From JAYSRU01 sp043720875 (GTDB lineage Bacteria; Bacteroidota; Bacteroidia; Flavobacteriales_D; Crocinitomicaceae), in the NCBI GenBank assembly GCA_043720875.1, contig JAYSRU010000257.1:1-56304 (forward strand): a DNA stretch of 56,304 bases, in the 5' to 3' direction. A program made the translations under genes and the position numbers. The notes under the pieces were generated by a model. That model ran no database searches and was not told the origin of the DNA. It was given only the letters and a program-made list of their open reading frames with translations. Positions 43,483 to 51,583 of the stretch are shown piece by piece (position 1 is the stretch's first letter; each line of letters starts with the position of its first letter).

Positions 43483-43890
43483 TTATTCCCATAAAACAGT
43501 ACTGAATAGAATAGTTCCCTTATAATGTGCAATATGCTCCTTTTTTCCGTTGCGCACTATCACTTCATACACGCCTGTTTTACTCGTAATTGCAATAGGT
43601 TTAGCCACTGCCACTAACGTTTCTCCCAACATTACCTTCTTCAAATGAGAGATTGAACTTTCAATAGTAACTGCTTTTAAACCTCTACTGTTTGCTGCAA
43701 AAGCACATGCAGAATCGGCCAAAGCATAACTAATTCCGCCATGTAGAATACCAAACCCATTTAAAAGATCTGATTTAACTTCCATTGAAATCACAACCTC
43801 GCCAAGTTTTACCTCGTTAATAATAACACCCAAATAGGTGCTAAAAGCATCCTCCTTCATCATTGCGGCAACAATTTCTATTGGCTTCAT
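43483..43890 (-). CDS. PaaI-family hotdog thioesterase
   Basis: A 135-residue single-domain hotdog protein. The signature NGFGILHGGISYALADSACA (about 45-64) holds the HGG loop and the catalytic acidic residue of the PaaI/YbgC-like group, and the strands after it (KAVTIESSISHLKKV, GVYEVIVRNGKKEHIAHYKG) complete the fold. Such proteins hydrolyse acyl-CoA or aryl-CoA thioesters. PaaI itself clears dead-end CoA esters in phenylacetate breakdown, but no paa genes lie nearby, so the substrate is open. It starts at ATG 43890 and stands alone, divergent from rsgA. Confidence 0.85.
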   Translation of the reverse strand: MKPIEIVAAMMKEDAFSTYLGVIINEVKLGEVVISMEVKSDLLNGFGILHGGISYALADSACAFAANSRGLKAVTIESSISHLKKVMLGETLVAVAKPIAITSKTGVYEVIVRNGKKEHIAHYKGTILFSTVLWE

Positions 43891-43965
43891 CGAATTAAAA
43901 TAAAAATATCAATTCATAAAGTTAGGTTTTCCATTTAAAATGAAAGCATAACGTTACTTAATTAT

Positions 43966-43977
43966 TACTTTTACCGT
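43966..43977 (+). promoter_or_regulatory. Degenerate -7 box directly before rsgA
   Basis: TACTTTTA (43966-43973) fits TAnnTTTG except for its last base. It is followed by CCGT and then the ATG at 43978, the same 4-nt geometry as the other possible leaderless genes here. Confidence 0.35.
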
Positions 43978-44928
43978 ATGACTCCACTCATTGGTAAGGT
44001 ACTCAAATCAACAGGTAAATGGTATATCGTAGAATTTCCTGATGGGGAAATCGTAGATTGCATGATTCGCGGAAAGATTAGAATGGCTGGCTTAAAAACA
44101 ACTAATCCGATTTCTGTTGGAGATCGGGTGATCTTATCCGACTGGAGAGATGACGAAGGAAAGGGATTAATTGAAAACTTTGTGAAACGCGACAATTACA
44201 TCGTTCGAAAATCAACCAACCTTAGCAAACAAATGCAAATATTAGCGGCAAACGTGGACATGGCATACATGCTTGTGACGCTTGCACCAGAAACACATCT
44301 TGCCTTCATTGATCGCTTTCTTGTTGCGGCTGAATCCTACCATATTCCAGCTCAATTACTATTTAATAAAATCGACACCTATTCCTCTGACCAAATGGAA
44401 ATCATTGATGACATGATACAAACGTATGAATCCATTGGTTATGTCTGTCACAAAATATCAGCCGAAGAAAGCATTAATATCGAGTTTCTTAAGGAAGAGA
44501 TCAAGGGCAAACAAATTATGGTGACAGGGCATTCAGGAGCCGGGAAAAGTACACTAGTAAATGCGTTAGATGAAAAGTTTGGTATAAAAACAAAAGAAAT
44601 ATCGGCTTACCATCAACAAGGACAACACACCACAACGTTTGCCGAAATGCATAAGTTATCGAATGGAGGATACATAATAGACACACCAGGAATTAGAGCT
44701 TTTGGTGTAGTTGATCTTGACCAATCCATAATATGGCACTATTTTCCTGAAATGCGTGCGCTTAAGAACGAATGCAAATACCACAATTGTCAGCATTTAA
44801 ATGAACCTAAATGTGCGGTAAAAGATGCTGTGGAAGCAGGCAAAATCCCATTTAGCCGATACAACACTTACCTTCAATTGGTAATGGAAGATCCAGACGA
44901 CGCTTACAGAAGAAACATTTACGGCTAA
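43978..44928 (+). CDS. rsgA: Ribosome small subunit-dependent GTPase A
   Basis: A 316-residue GTPase that acts late in 30S assembly. An OB-fold N-terminus (STGKWYIVEFPDGEIVDC) is followed by the circularly permuted G domain, with NKID (G4) appearing before the P-loop GHSGAGKSTLVN and then DTPGIRAF. The C-terminal zinc-binding motif is CKYHNCQHLNEPKC. All family hallmarks and length are present. It is first in a compact plus-strand run with dtd (2-base gap) and mazG. Confidence 0.97.
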   Translation: MTPLIGKVLKSTGKWYIVEFPDGEIVDCMIRGKIRMAGLKTTNPISVGDRVILSDWRDDEGKGLIENFVKRDNYIVRKSTNLSKQMQILAANVDMAYMLVTLAPETHLAFIDRFLVAAESYHIPAQLLFNKIDTYSSDQMEIIDDMIQTYESIGYVCHKISAEESINIEFLKEEIKGKQIMVTGHSGAGKSTLVNALDEKFGIKTKEISAYHQQGQHTTTFAEMHKLSNGGYIIDTPGIRAFGVVDLDQSIIWHYFPEMRALKNECKYHNCQHLNEPKCAVKDAVEAGKIPFSRYNTYLQLVMEDPDDAYRRNIYG

Positions 44929-44930
44929 AC

Positions 44931-45383
44931 GTGCGTTTATTAATTCAACGTGTGAGCGAGGCGTCAGTTAAAATTGATGGAGTTGTGGTAGCTAATATTG
45001 CCAGCGGATTACTCGTGTTGATAGGAATAGAGGACGAAGATTCTGCCTTAGATACGGAGTGGCTCGTTCAAAAAATGATTCAACTCAGAATATTTAATGA
45101 CGCCGATAACAAAATGAATTTGTCGTTACTCGACATACAAGGAGAACTACTCATTATCAGCCAATTCACCTTATCTGCATCCACAAAAAAAGGAAATCGA
45201 CCAAGTTTCATTAATGCTGCAAAGCCAGAAATTGCACAAGCGCTTTACAATGACTTCATCTCACATGTTAGAACTAGAGTCCATACGAAAATTGGAACAG
45301 GTGTTTTTGGAGCTGACATGAAGGTTAGCTTGGTAAACGACGGCCCCGTAACGATATTCCTCGATTCAAAAAACAAAGAATAA
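44931..45383 (+). CDS. dtd: D-aminoacyl-tRNA deacylase
   Basis: A 150-residue enzyme that removes D-amino acids, and mischarged glycine, from tRNA. The start is GTG at 44931, two bases after rsgA; it gives the expected opening MRLLIQRVSEASVKIDG. Active-site motifs SQFTLSASTKKGNRPSF and NDGPVTIFLD (the Gly-cisPro motif) are intact. The length matches the family. Confidence 0.96.
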   Translation: MRLLIQRVSEASVKIDGVVVANIASGLLVLIGIEDEDSALDTEWLVQKMIQLRIFNDADNKMNLSLLDIQGELLIISQFTLSASTKKGNRPSFINAAKPEIAQALYNDFISHVRTRVHTKIGTGVFGADMKVSLVNDGPVTIFLDSKNKE

Positions 45384-45396
45384 TTAACTCCATACT

Positions 45397-45738
45397 ATGG
45401 CTAACGACATCACACTCAAACAAGCACAAAAAAATGTTGACGATTGGATTACGACAATTGGTGTACGTTATTTTGACCCACTTACAAATACAGCAATGCT
45501 CATGGAAGAAGTGGGTGAAGTTGCACGCATTATGGCGCGCAGATACGGCGAACAAAGTGAAAAGGAAAGTGACAAGTCTAAAGACCTCGGAGATGAAATG
45601 GCAGACGTACTATTTGTATTGATCTGTTTAGCCAATCAAACTGGTGTAGACTTAGAAACTGCGCTTGTAAAGAACTTCGAAAAGAAGAACCTCCGCGACG
45701 GCAATCGCCATCACGACAATCCCAAATTAACAGAGTAA
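45397..45738 (+). CDS. MazG-like nucleotide pyrophosphohydrolase
   Basis: A 113-residue all-alpha protein with the metal-binding motifs EEVGEVAR (EExxE) and DLGDEMADVLF (ExxD) of the MazG/dUTPase superfamily. Single-domain members hydrolyse (d)NTPs to monophosphates and help clear damaged nucleotides. Together with rsgA and dtd upstream (gap of 13 bases), it forms a small quality-control cluster for ribosomes, tRNAs and nucleotides. The precise substrate is unknown. Confidence 0.9.
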   Translation: MANDITLKQAQKNVDDWITTIGVRYFDPLTNTAMLMEEVGEVARIMARRYGEQSEKESDKSKDLGDEMADVLFVLICLANQTGVDLETALVKNFEKKNLRDGNRHHDNPKLTE

Positions 45739-45752
45739 GTTTTGTGGCCTTC

Positions 45753-47090
45753 TTAAAAAATGCTTGACATCAATGCATACATTGCGATTCCAACAACATA
45801 AGCAATTGTCGCAAGCATTGTAATACGTTTGAAATACCAAAAGAAAGGAATCTTTAATATCCCCATTAGCGCGATACCAGCTGCAGATCCTATGATCAAA
45901 ATTGACCCACCTGTTCCAGCACAGAATGCAAGCAAATTCCAGAAATCGTGCCCTGTTGGATACACTTCCAATGAATACATTTTAGTAGCCGCAACTACCA
46001 AAGGAACGTTGTCCATTACTGCCGACAAACAACCAATGATAATATTTTGAGCATACATATTAGGGAAAACATCACCCAACCAAGCAGATAATAAGCCAAG
46101 ATGTCCAGCAGTTTGCAACGCCGCTACAGCCATTAAAATTCCCAAGAAAAACAGAATACTATTCGTATCGATAGCCTTTAAGGCACGTGTAACCGATAAT
46201 GCATGTCTATCGTCCTCTTCACGTTTACGACCAATACGTTCAGAAATTACCCACAATAGACCCAAGGTAAGCAACATCCCCATAAACGGAGGAATATTAA
46301 ATAACAATTTAAGTACCGGAACGCTTAACAACGATCCTAATCCTACAATAAAGAAAGTTGTTTTTTCCCAATGTGGAATATGCGGTTCATTTTCATTGCC
46401 ACCGGCTTTTTCTGCCAACTCGTCAGAGCTTTTCAAGAACATGCTACCCACAAACAATGTTGCTAAAAGTGCAACGAATGCAGGTATAAATACCATCTTA
46501 ATAATTCCAGTAGTATCAATTGTATTTTGAAGCCACAAATAAATTGTTGTAGTATCACCAATCGGAGAAGCAGCGCCTCCTAGGTTTGCAGCAATTACAA
46601 TCATACCTCCAAACAACCAAAGCATTTCCTTTTTCGGGATCAACTTGCTCACCAAGGCAATCATTAAAATTGATGTACTCATGTTATCTAACACCAATGA
46701 CAGGCAGAAAGTAATGACTCCAATTGTCCAATACAATTTCTTGATGTTATCCGCCTTAATTCGTTCTGTAATTACACTAAAACCTTGGTGTGCATCAATT
46801 AATACGATAGACGTCATAGATGCAAGCAGGAAGAATAATACTTGAGCAATTTCTCCAATTGTAGCAACTATAGAATGCTCCATTCCTTTTTCAAATCCTT
46901 CGCCCGTTAGTAATGGTTCACCAACTGGCGTTATTTGCAATGCAGACAATGATTCGCCACCAAAAATTAGAAAGATCCAACACAAGATACCTGTAACCAA
47001 AGCAGTTGCTGCCTTATCCACGTGAATGTTGTGTTCCAATACAATGAACACATAACCGATAATAAACGTAACAATAATAGCTGTAAACAT
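45753..47090 (-). CDS. nhaD: Sodium:proton antiporter NhaD
   Basis: A 445-residue inner membrane transporter with about 12 helices. It opens with IGYVFIVLEHNIHVDKAATA, typical of NhaD, and carries conserved polar segments within helices: DNMSTSILMIALVSKLIP, AANLGGAASPIGDTTTIYLW, DNVPLVVAATKMY and CAGTGGSILIIGSAAG. NhaD exchanges Na+ or Li+ for protons and is common in marine and brackish bacteria, which agrees with an aquatic lifestyle. It is monocistronic and converges on mazG. Confidence 0.93.
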   Translation of the reverse strand: MFTAIIVTFIIGYVFIVLEHNIHVDKAATALVTGILCWIFLIFGGESLSALQITPVGEPLLTGEGFEKGMEHSIVATIGEIAQVLFFLLASMTSIVLIDAHQGFSVITERIKADNIKKLYWTIGVITFCLSLVLDNMSTSILMIALVSKLIPKKEMLWLFGGMIVIAANLGGAASPIGDTTTIYLWLQNTIDTTGIIKMVFIPAFVALLATLFVGSMFLKSSDELAEKAGGNENEPHIPHWEKTTFFIVGLGSLLSVPVLKLLFNIPPFMGMLLTLGLLWVISERIGRKREEDDRHALSVTRALKAIDTNSILFFLGILMAVAALQTAGHLGLLSAWLGDVFPNMYAQNIIIGCLSAVMDNVPLVVAATKMYSLEVYPTGHDFWNLLAFCAGTGGSILIIGSAAGIALMGILKIPFFWYFKRITMLATIAYVVGIAMYALMSSIF

Positions 47091-47205
47091 GATTTATAGT
47101 TTTAATTTGAGCATTTAGCTTAAAAAGCCGCGGTGAAATTACAAATAATTAACAACTTTCAAATAGCTAATCAAATTTACTTAAATCACAACCGTTCTTG
47201 CGGCA

Positions 47206-47946
47206 CTAGAACAATGAAATAGAGAGGCCTAGCTCAACGCTTGATAGTTGCGTACTATTTTTGTTTGTAAAAAAGTTCGAAAAATAATATGCTCCAAACA
47301 ATGCCCAATTCCGAATACCAACACGCGTATAGGCTCCATAACGAATTAAATTTCGATCTGGAAAATTGTATTCTTTTACGGGGTGATTGTTGTTGTTATT
47401 CGGATGCCATTTATTATATGAATTTATTTGCCAGCCTATTTTAGCTCCAAGGTGTAATTTTACGTGGCTCCAGTTTCTAGTTCTTAATCTCAATTCTAGG
47501 GGAACTTCTAGGTAATTGGCACTTAGTTTTTGATGTTCACTCGCAGGAATCAATGAATCTGAAAATCTGGTTGTGCCATTCACATAATCTCTTTCAATAT
47601 TTGCCCTAGTGAAAAAATCACTGTGTGTAAATGTTATTCCGTAACCAAGGCCAACTGTGTTTCCTTTGGTTAGTGGCTTGTCAATCATAATAGAGGCACT
47701 AAACCCGATTGAACGCCAATCAAAAGTTTGAGATTTAAATTTATTGTGCATTGTAGTGTGAAACACATCAAACACTACTCTGTTGTATTTTCTAAGCATC
47801 GTAGAGTCATAAGGACGGACTCCTGCATAAAACCACATAACTCCTGGCCTAAACCTTGAAATTAAATCTCTTGGCGGTTTAGCGTCTAGCGCAATTACTG
47901 ATATGTTTAGGAGTAACCCAATCGCAATGAATACTATTCGCTTCAT
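47206..47946 (-). CDS. Predicted outer-membrane beta-barrel protein
   Basis: A 246-residue exported protein when started at ATG 47946, whose bases overlap the galE stop as ATGA. The signal peptide is MKRIVFIAIGLLLNISVIAL. The rest is a set of alternating amphipathic strands with many Tyr, Trp, Phe and Asn (FRPGVMWFYAG, TVGLGYGITFTHSDF, VPLELRLRTRNWSHVKLHLG, YTRVGIRNWALFGAYYFSNF) and ends in LGLSISLF, a terminal Phe as in outer-membrane barrels. It resembles PorT-like barrel proteins of Bacteroidota, but no function is recognised. Coupling to galE suggests a cell-surface role. Confidence 0.7.
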   Translation of the reverse strand: MKRIVFIAIGLLLNISVIALDAKPPRDLISRFRPGVMWFYAGVRPYDSTMLRKYNRVVFDVFHTTMHNKFKSQTFDWRSIGFSASIMIDKPLTKGNTVGLGYGITFTHSDFFTRANIERDYVNGTTRFSDSLIPASEHQKLSANYLEVPLELRLRTRNWSHVKLHLGAKIGWQINSYNKWHPNNNNNHPVKEYNFPDRNLIRYGAYTRVGIRNWALFGAYYFSNFFTNKNSTQLSSVELGLSISLF

Positions 47947-48968
47947 AATTTGTTTCTTATTTGTTCCCAATTCCAAGCATGAATTAATGCATCTTTTACC
48001 GTATACTTTGCCACCCAATTCAATTCTTTCCCTATTTTTCCAACCCCTGCTACCATCGCTGCGCAATCACCTGGTCTTCTTCCGGTTACGTTATAGGGCA
48101 GGTCTACCTTTAATTCATCCTTAAAGATAGTAATCAATTCTAATACACTGGTGCCAGTTCCGGTACCGACATTAAACACAGCACAATTCGCACTAGCATT
48201 CGAACCAATATTTTTCAATGCCAAGACATGAACTTCGGCAAGATCACATACATGAAGGTAATCTCGCACACAGGTTCCGTCTGGCGTAGCATAATCGTTT
48301 CCAAAAACACTCAAAAATTCACGTTCCCCATTAGCAACTTGCATGAGATAAGGCACTAAATTGTTGGGCACCCCGATAGGCAATTCACCAATATGACCCA
48401 AAGGATGTGCTCCAATAGGATTAAAGTAACGCAACAATGTGATTTTCCAGGCAGCTTTTCTTTTTGCCAAACCTTGCAATATTTCCTCACAAATCATTTT
48501 ACTATGACCATACGGTGAGGCATAATTCGTTGAAGTATCCTTTTCTGTCACTATTTCATTCTCCGGCGTACCATAAACAGTACAAGAAGAAGAAAAGACC
48601 AAATTATACAACGAATTGCTCTCCATTACGCGCAGTAAAGACAATAAACTTTCGATATTATTGCTGTAATATTTCAACGGATTTTGAACCGATTCTCCTA
48701 CAGCCTTGTCCGCTGCAAAATGAATAACTCCTTCAATATCATATTGTTTAAAAACGGCGTCTAACGCTACCTCATCTTGACAAGCAGTTTGAATAAATAG
48801 AGGTAGAACTCCAGTAATTTCCTTAATTCCTGCTAAGACAATGCTGGAGGAATTTCTTAAATCGTCAACAATAATAGGAGTGTAGCCACTTTGAATAAGT
48901 TCTACGGCGGTATGAGATCCGATAAATCCCATTCCGCCAGTAATCAAAATATATTTTTCAGCGTGCAT
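47943..48968 (-). CDS. galE: UDP-glucose 4-epimerase
   Basis: A 341-residue short-chain dehydrogenase-type enzyme interconverting UDP-glucose and UDP-galactose for surface polysaccharide. The NAD fold opens ITGGMGFIGSHTAVELIQSG, the catalytic pair is in SSSCTVYG and YASPYGHSK, and LRYFNPIGAHP is the sugar-binding segment. I start at ATG 48968, where the family begins, not at an in-frame codon at 49046, which would lie upstream of the promoter. Its ATG is 5 nt from a consensus -7 box. The barrel protein gene overlaps its stop. Confidence 0.95.
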   Translation of the reverse strand: MHAEKYILITGGMGFIGSHTAVELIQSGYTPIIVDDLRNSSSIVLAGIKEITGVLPLFIQTACQDEVALDAVFKQYDIEGVIHFAADKAVGESVQNPLKYYSNNIESLLSLLRVMESNSLYNLVFSSSCTVYGTPENEIVTEKDTSTNYASPYGHSKMICEEILQGLAKRKAAWKITLLRYFNPIGAHPLGHIGELPIGVPNNLVPYLMQVANGEREFLSVFGNDYATPDGTCVRDYLHVCDLAEVHVLALKNIGSNASANCAVFNVGTGTGTSVLELITIFKDELKVDLPYNVTGRRPGDCAAMVAGVGKIGKELNWVAKYTVKDALIHAWNWEQIRNKL

Positions 48969-48973
48969 GATGC

Positions 48974-49000
48974 CAAAGGTAGTAAATAGCTTTATATTTG
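48974..49000. promoter_or_regulatory. Interleaved divergent promoters of galE and a small membrane protein
   Basis: On the minus strand TACCTTTG (48974-48981) serves galE; on the plus strand TATATTTG (48993-49000) serves the 65-residue protein at 49005. Both match TAnnTTTG. The start codons are only 36 bases apart, so each -7 box falls inside the region where the other promoter needs its -33 element. The two should compete for polymerase. Confidence 0.5.
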
Positions 49001-49004
49001 AAGT

Positions 49005-49202
49005 ATGGAAGAAGAGAAAGGCTTTAATTTTCAAAAGCATCGCCAATTTACAAGCCGCTGGTTTAGATTAGGAAAATATCTGATTTACTTATTGGCAGTC
49101 ATTATTCTTGGCACTTATTGGTATCAAAAGGTAAGTGCAAAAATTACGCATGAATCTACAAAAAGGCATGAACCATTAGAGATAAAGGTAATTAAAGAGT
49201 AA
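49005..49202 (+). CDS. Small single-pass membrane protein
   Basis: A 65-residue protein with a charged, His- and Arg-rich N-terminus (GFNFQKHRQFTSRWFRLGKY), one transmembrane helix (LIYLLAVIILGTYWY, about 27-41) and a short charged tail ending KVIKE. By the positive-inside rule the N-terminus is cytoplasmic. No family is recognised. The ATG lies 4 nt after a consensus -7 box, and the gene is divergent from galE, which is the best support that it is real. Confidence 0.6.
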   Translation: MEEEKGFNFQKHRQFTSRWFRLGKYLIYLLAVIILGTYWYQKVSAKITHESTKRHEPLEIKVIKE

Positions 49203-49230
49203 AATTATTACCTTTAAACCAGCTTCAGGA

Positions 49231-49827
49231 TTAGAACATTTTCCAACGTGATTTCAGAAAGGTTAACCGATAATCATCTAACTTTTCACTCGCACCTTTC
49301 AACACAAACTTTCTCAAAAACTTTAACGTTCCTTTACCAGTTTTATAATCTAATTCATCTCCAAATATGGGAATAACAGTGAGAAAGTAGATCAATTTAC
49401 CCTCATGCGCTATAGGTGCCAATGTGTGCTCAAGCTCTATCGGGTTTGTAAAAATAAAATTTCTCATTTTCATGGTTGGTGATAGATCTTCTGGAGGATT
49501 GCCAGCAGCGATGGTATGACCTGGTCCGAACCAAGTGTTTTTTTCGATACAATGATTGGAAAATTTCGCCAACCATTTACTCGTCCATTTTAAATTAGGA
49601 CAAACAGCATCAGCGTCCCAATAACTAGGTAAAAAGAAGGCAAGTTCGGTGTGCTCACGTCCCTCCCACTTCTCACTCACAGGCATTGTATACTCATTTA
49701 GTTTTGTGGTTGTTAGTATCTTATTGCCATTGTCTAATGGTATTAAGGCAAGCTCAACTCCGTCTACACTAAACAAGGTTGCTTTTGAGTTTAAACGCTC
49801 GGCAATTACATTTTCTATACGCATCAT
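49231..49827 (-). CDS. Suppressor-of-fused (SUFU) domain protein
   Basis: A 198-residue soluble protein resembling bacterial SUFU-domain proteins. EHTELAFFLPSYWD, a central WTSKWLAKFSNHCI, the FGPGHTIAAGNPP loop and IYFLTVIPIFGDELDYKTGK follow the order of that family. In bacteria these proteins often serve as immunity proteins against polymorphic toxins, but no toxin gene lies here, so the role is open. ATG at 49827 (or 49824) overlaps the upstream gene stop by one base (TAATG), which implies coupled translation. Confidence 0.65.
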   Translation of the reverse strand: MMRIENVIAERLNSKATLFSVDGVELALIPLDNGNKILTTTKLNEYTMPVSEKWEGREHTELAFFLPSYWDADAVCPNLKWTSKWLAKFSNHCIEKNTWFGPGHTIAAGNPPEDLSPTMKMRNFIFTNPIELEHTLAPIAHEGKLIYFLTVIPIFGDELDYKTGKGTLKFLRKFVLKGASEKLDDYRLTFLKSRWKMF

Positions 49828-50303
49828 TAAGCTTGAGTTTGAGCGAAAATTTGTAAATAAATTTCTCCAGCGCTAGAACTAGCCCCTTTGTCCATTAAAT
49901 CATGAACAATTAATTCTCTTTCAACGTCATTCGCTTTTTTGTACTGATTGATTGAAAACGCAATTGGCAATTCGCCCATGAGTATTTGTTTCGTTTCCAA
50001 GGCCGAATAATTTGATTCATCTTCTTTGGGTTCAAATCGGATAATGTACACATGAGTTGTGTCATTTTCAATATTATAAAATGCTGCGTAATCACACCCA
50101 AACACTTCCAAATACTTCATTTTTTCGTACACCTTTTGAAAGACAATATCAGAGAATCGTTCAAACAGGTGTTGAGCCTTGTCTGGAGATTCAAGCTGAA
50201 TTTTTACCCAATCGTCCGCAGTAATTGTATTACTTGATAAGTAATGGACAAACTCATCTCTAAATGATTCACGTTCTAGATCGCTTAAAATTCTGTATTT
50301 CAT
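49827..50303 (-). CDS. Conserved Bacteroidota protein (DUF6495-like)
   Basis: A 158-residue protein starting at ATG 50303, begun MKYRILSDLERESFRDEFVH. It is mostly helical at the N-terminus, then has a beta-rich centre (YAAFYNIENDTTHVYIIRFE) and a helical tail. The opening resembles a conserved Bacteroidota family that I recall as DUF6495, though I am not certain of the number. No signal peptide or membrane helix is present. It is first in a two-gene unit with the SUFU-domain gene and has a well-formed promoter that would give a leaderless mRNA. An in-frame ATG at 50336 lies upstream of the -7 box and is rejected. Confidence 0.65.
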   Translation of the reverse strand: MKYRILSDLERESFRDEFVHYLSSNTITADDWVKIQLESPDKAQHLFERFSDIVFQKVYEKMKYLEVFGCDYAAFYNIENDTTHVYIIRFEPKEDESNYSALETKQILMGELPIAFSINQYKKANDVERELIVHDLMDKGASSSAGEIYLQIFAQTQA

Positions 50304-50307
50304 GTTA

Positions 50308-50336
50308 CAAAAATACGTTTCTATTTTGGTTTTCAA
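50308..50336 (-). promoter_or_regulatory. Promoter 4 nt before the DUF6495-like gene
   Basis: On the minus strand, TTG (50334-50336), an 18-nt spacer and TATTTTTG (50308-50315) match the Bacteroidota promoter. TAAC then separates the box from the ATG, so the transcript should begin at or next to the start codon. Confidence 0.65.
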
Positions 50337-50413
50337 GTTTTATCGAATAACCAAACTTCGTTAATTTATCGTAAGAACTCATTTACTGAATGAAAATAAA
50401 TAACTTTACAGCA

Positions 50414-51574
50414 ATGAAAAAAGGCATAGCAATTTTAGGATCCACTGGATCAATTGGAGTTCAGGCATTGGAAGTAATTGAAAACTTTCCTGATTTATTT
50501 GAGTTAGTTGTTATCACGGCCAACAATAATGCGGATTTGTTAATCGAACAAGCCATCAAATTTCAACCAAACACGGTTGTAATTGTAGATGAGAGTCAAT
50601 ACAAAAAAGTGCAAGACGCTCTTTTTAGTCACGATATCAAAGTTTTTACTGGTGCCCAATCTTTAGAACAAGTTGTAGAAATGCAGGAGGTTCATACGGT
50701 TCTTACCGCACTGGTTGGTTATGCTGGGTTGAAGCCGACTATTCGTGCTATTGAATCGAAAAAAACCATCGCCCTCGCCAATAAAGAAACATTGGTAGTT
50801 GCGGGTGAATTAATCAATAAACTTTGTTTGCAATATGGTGTAAATATTTATCCCGTAGATTCGGAACACTCTGCAATTTTTCAATGCCTTGTGGGTGAGA
50901 AAGGTAATGCGATTGAAAAAATTTACCTTACTGCATCTGGCGGACCTTTCCGAGGAAAAAAATACGACGATCTGCTAGACGTAACGCGTGCACAAGCGCT
51001 TAAACATCCCAACTGGAGCATGGGGGCTAAAATTACCATAGACAGCGCCACCATGATGAACAAAGGACTTGAGGTTATCGAAGCAAAATGGCTGTTTGAT
51101 CTTAGTCCAAAGCAAATTGATGTAATCGTACATCCACAATCTATTGTACACTCATTAGTACAGTTTCAAGATGGTAGTATGAAAGCTCAAATGGGTTTAC
51201 CGGATATGAAATTACCCATTCAATATGCCTTAACATATCCTGATCGCTTAGTAACGTCTTTCCCAAGATTTAACTTCATGGATTACCCGAACTTAACGTT
51301 TGAACAACCCGATGCTATTACCTTTAAAAATTTGAGCTTAGCCTACCTTGCGCTCGAAAGAGAAGGAACGGCTGCGTGTGCATTGAACGCAGCAAATGAA
51401 GTCGCTGTAGCTGCATTTTTAGTAGATAAGATAAAATTTCTACAAATTGCCGACTTAAACGAATTTGTGCTGGAAAATGCTACTTTCATTCACAATCCAA
51501 GTCTCAACGATTACGTAACAATCGATTCCATTAGTCGTGAATTGGCAGAAGAGTGGCTTAGGAAACAAAAATAA
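50414..51574 (+). CDS. dxr: 1-deoxy-D-xylulose 5-phosphate reductoisomerase
   Basis: A 386-residue enzyme of the non-mevalonate isoprenoid pathway that makes 2-C-methylerythritol 4-phosphate with NADPH. The nucleotide fold opens AILGSTGSIGVQALEVI. NKETLVVAGELI, PVDSEHSAIFQCL, TASGGPFRG and KITIDSATMMNKGLEVIEA are all diagnostic. I prefer the ATG at 50414, which gives the usual length and lies 5 nt after a near-consensus -7 box (TAACTTTA at 50401-50408). An in-frame ATG at 50390 would add eight residues. It is convergent with the YqaA-like gene. Confidence 0.96.
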   Translation: MKKGIAILGSTGSIGVQALEVIENFPDLFELVVITANNNADLLIEQAIKFQPNTVVIVDESQYKKVQDALFSHDIKVFTGAQSLEQVVEMQEVHTVLTALVGYAGLKPTIRAIESKKTIALANKETLVVAGELINKLCLQYGVNIYPVDSEHSAIFQCLVGEKGNAIEKIYLTASGGPFRGKKYDDLLDVTRAQALKHPNWSMGAKITIDSATMMNKGLEVIEAKWLFDLSPKQIDVIVHPQSIVHSLVQFQDGSMKAQMGLPDMKLPIQYALTYPDRLVTSFPRFNFMDYPNLTFEQPDAITFKNLSLAYLALEREGTAACALNAANEVAVAAFLVDKIKFLQIADLNEFVLENATFIHNPSLNDYVTIDSISRELAEEWLRKQK

Positions 51575-51583
51575 TTTCTCCGC

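Noticed and set aside
43978..45738. rsgA-dtd-mazG as a new functional system
   Set aside because: All three are ordinary housekeeping enzymes, and their close packing is common operon economy.
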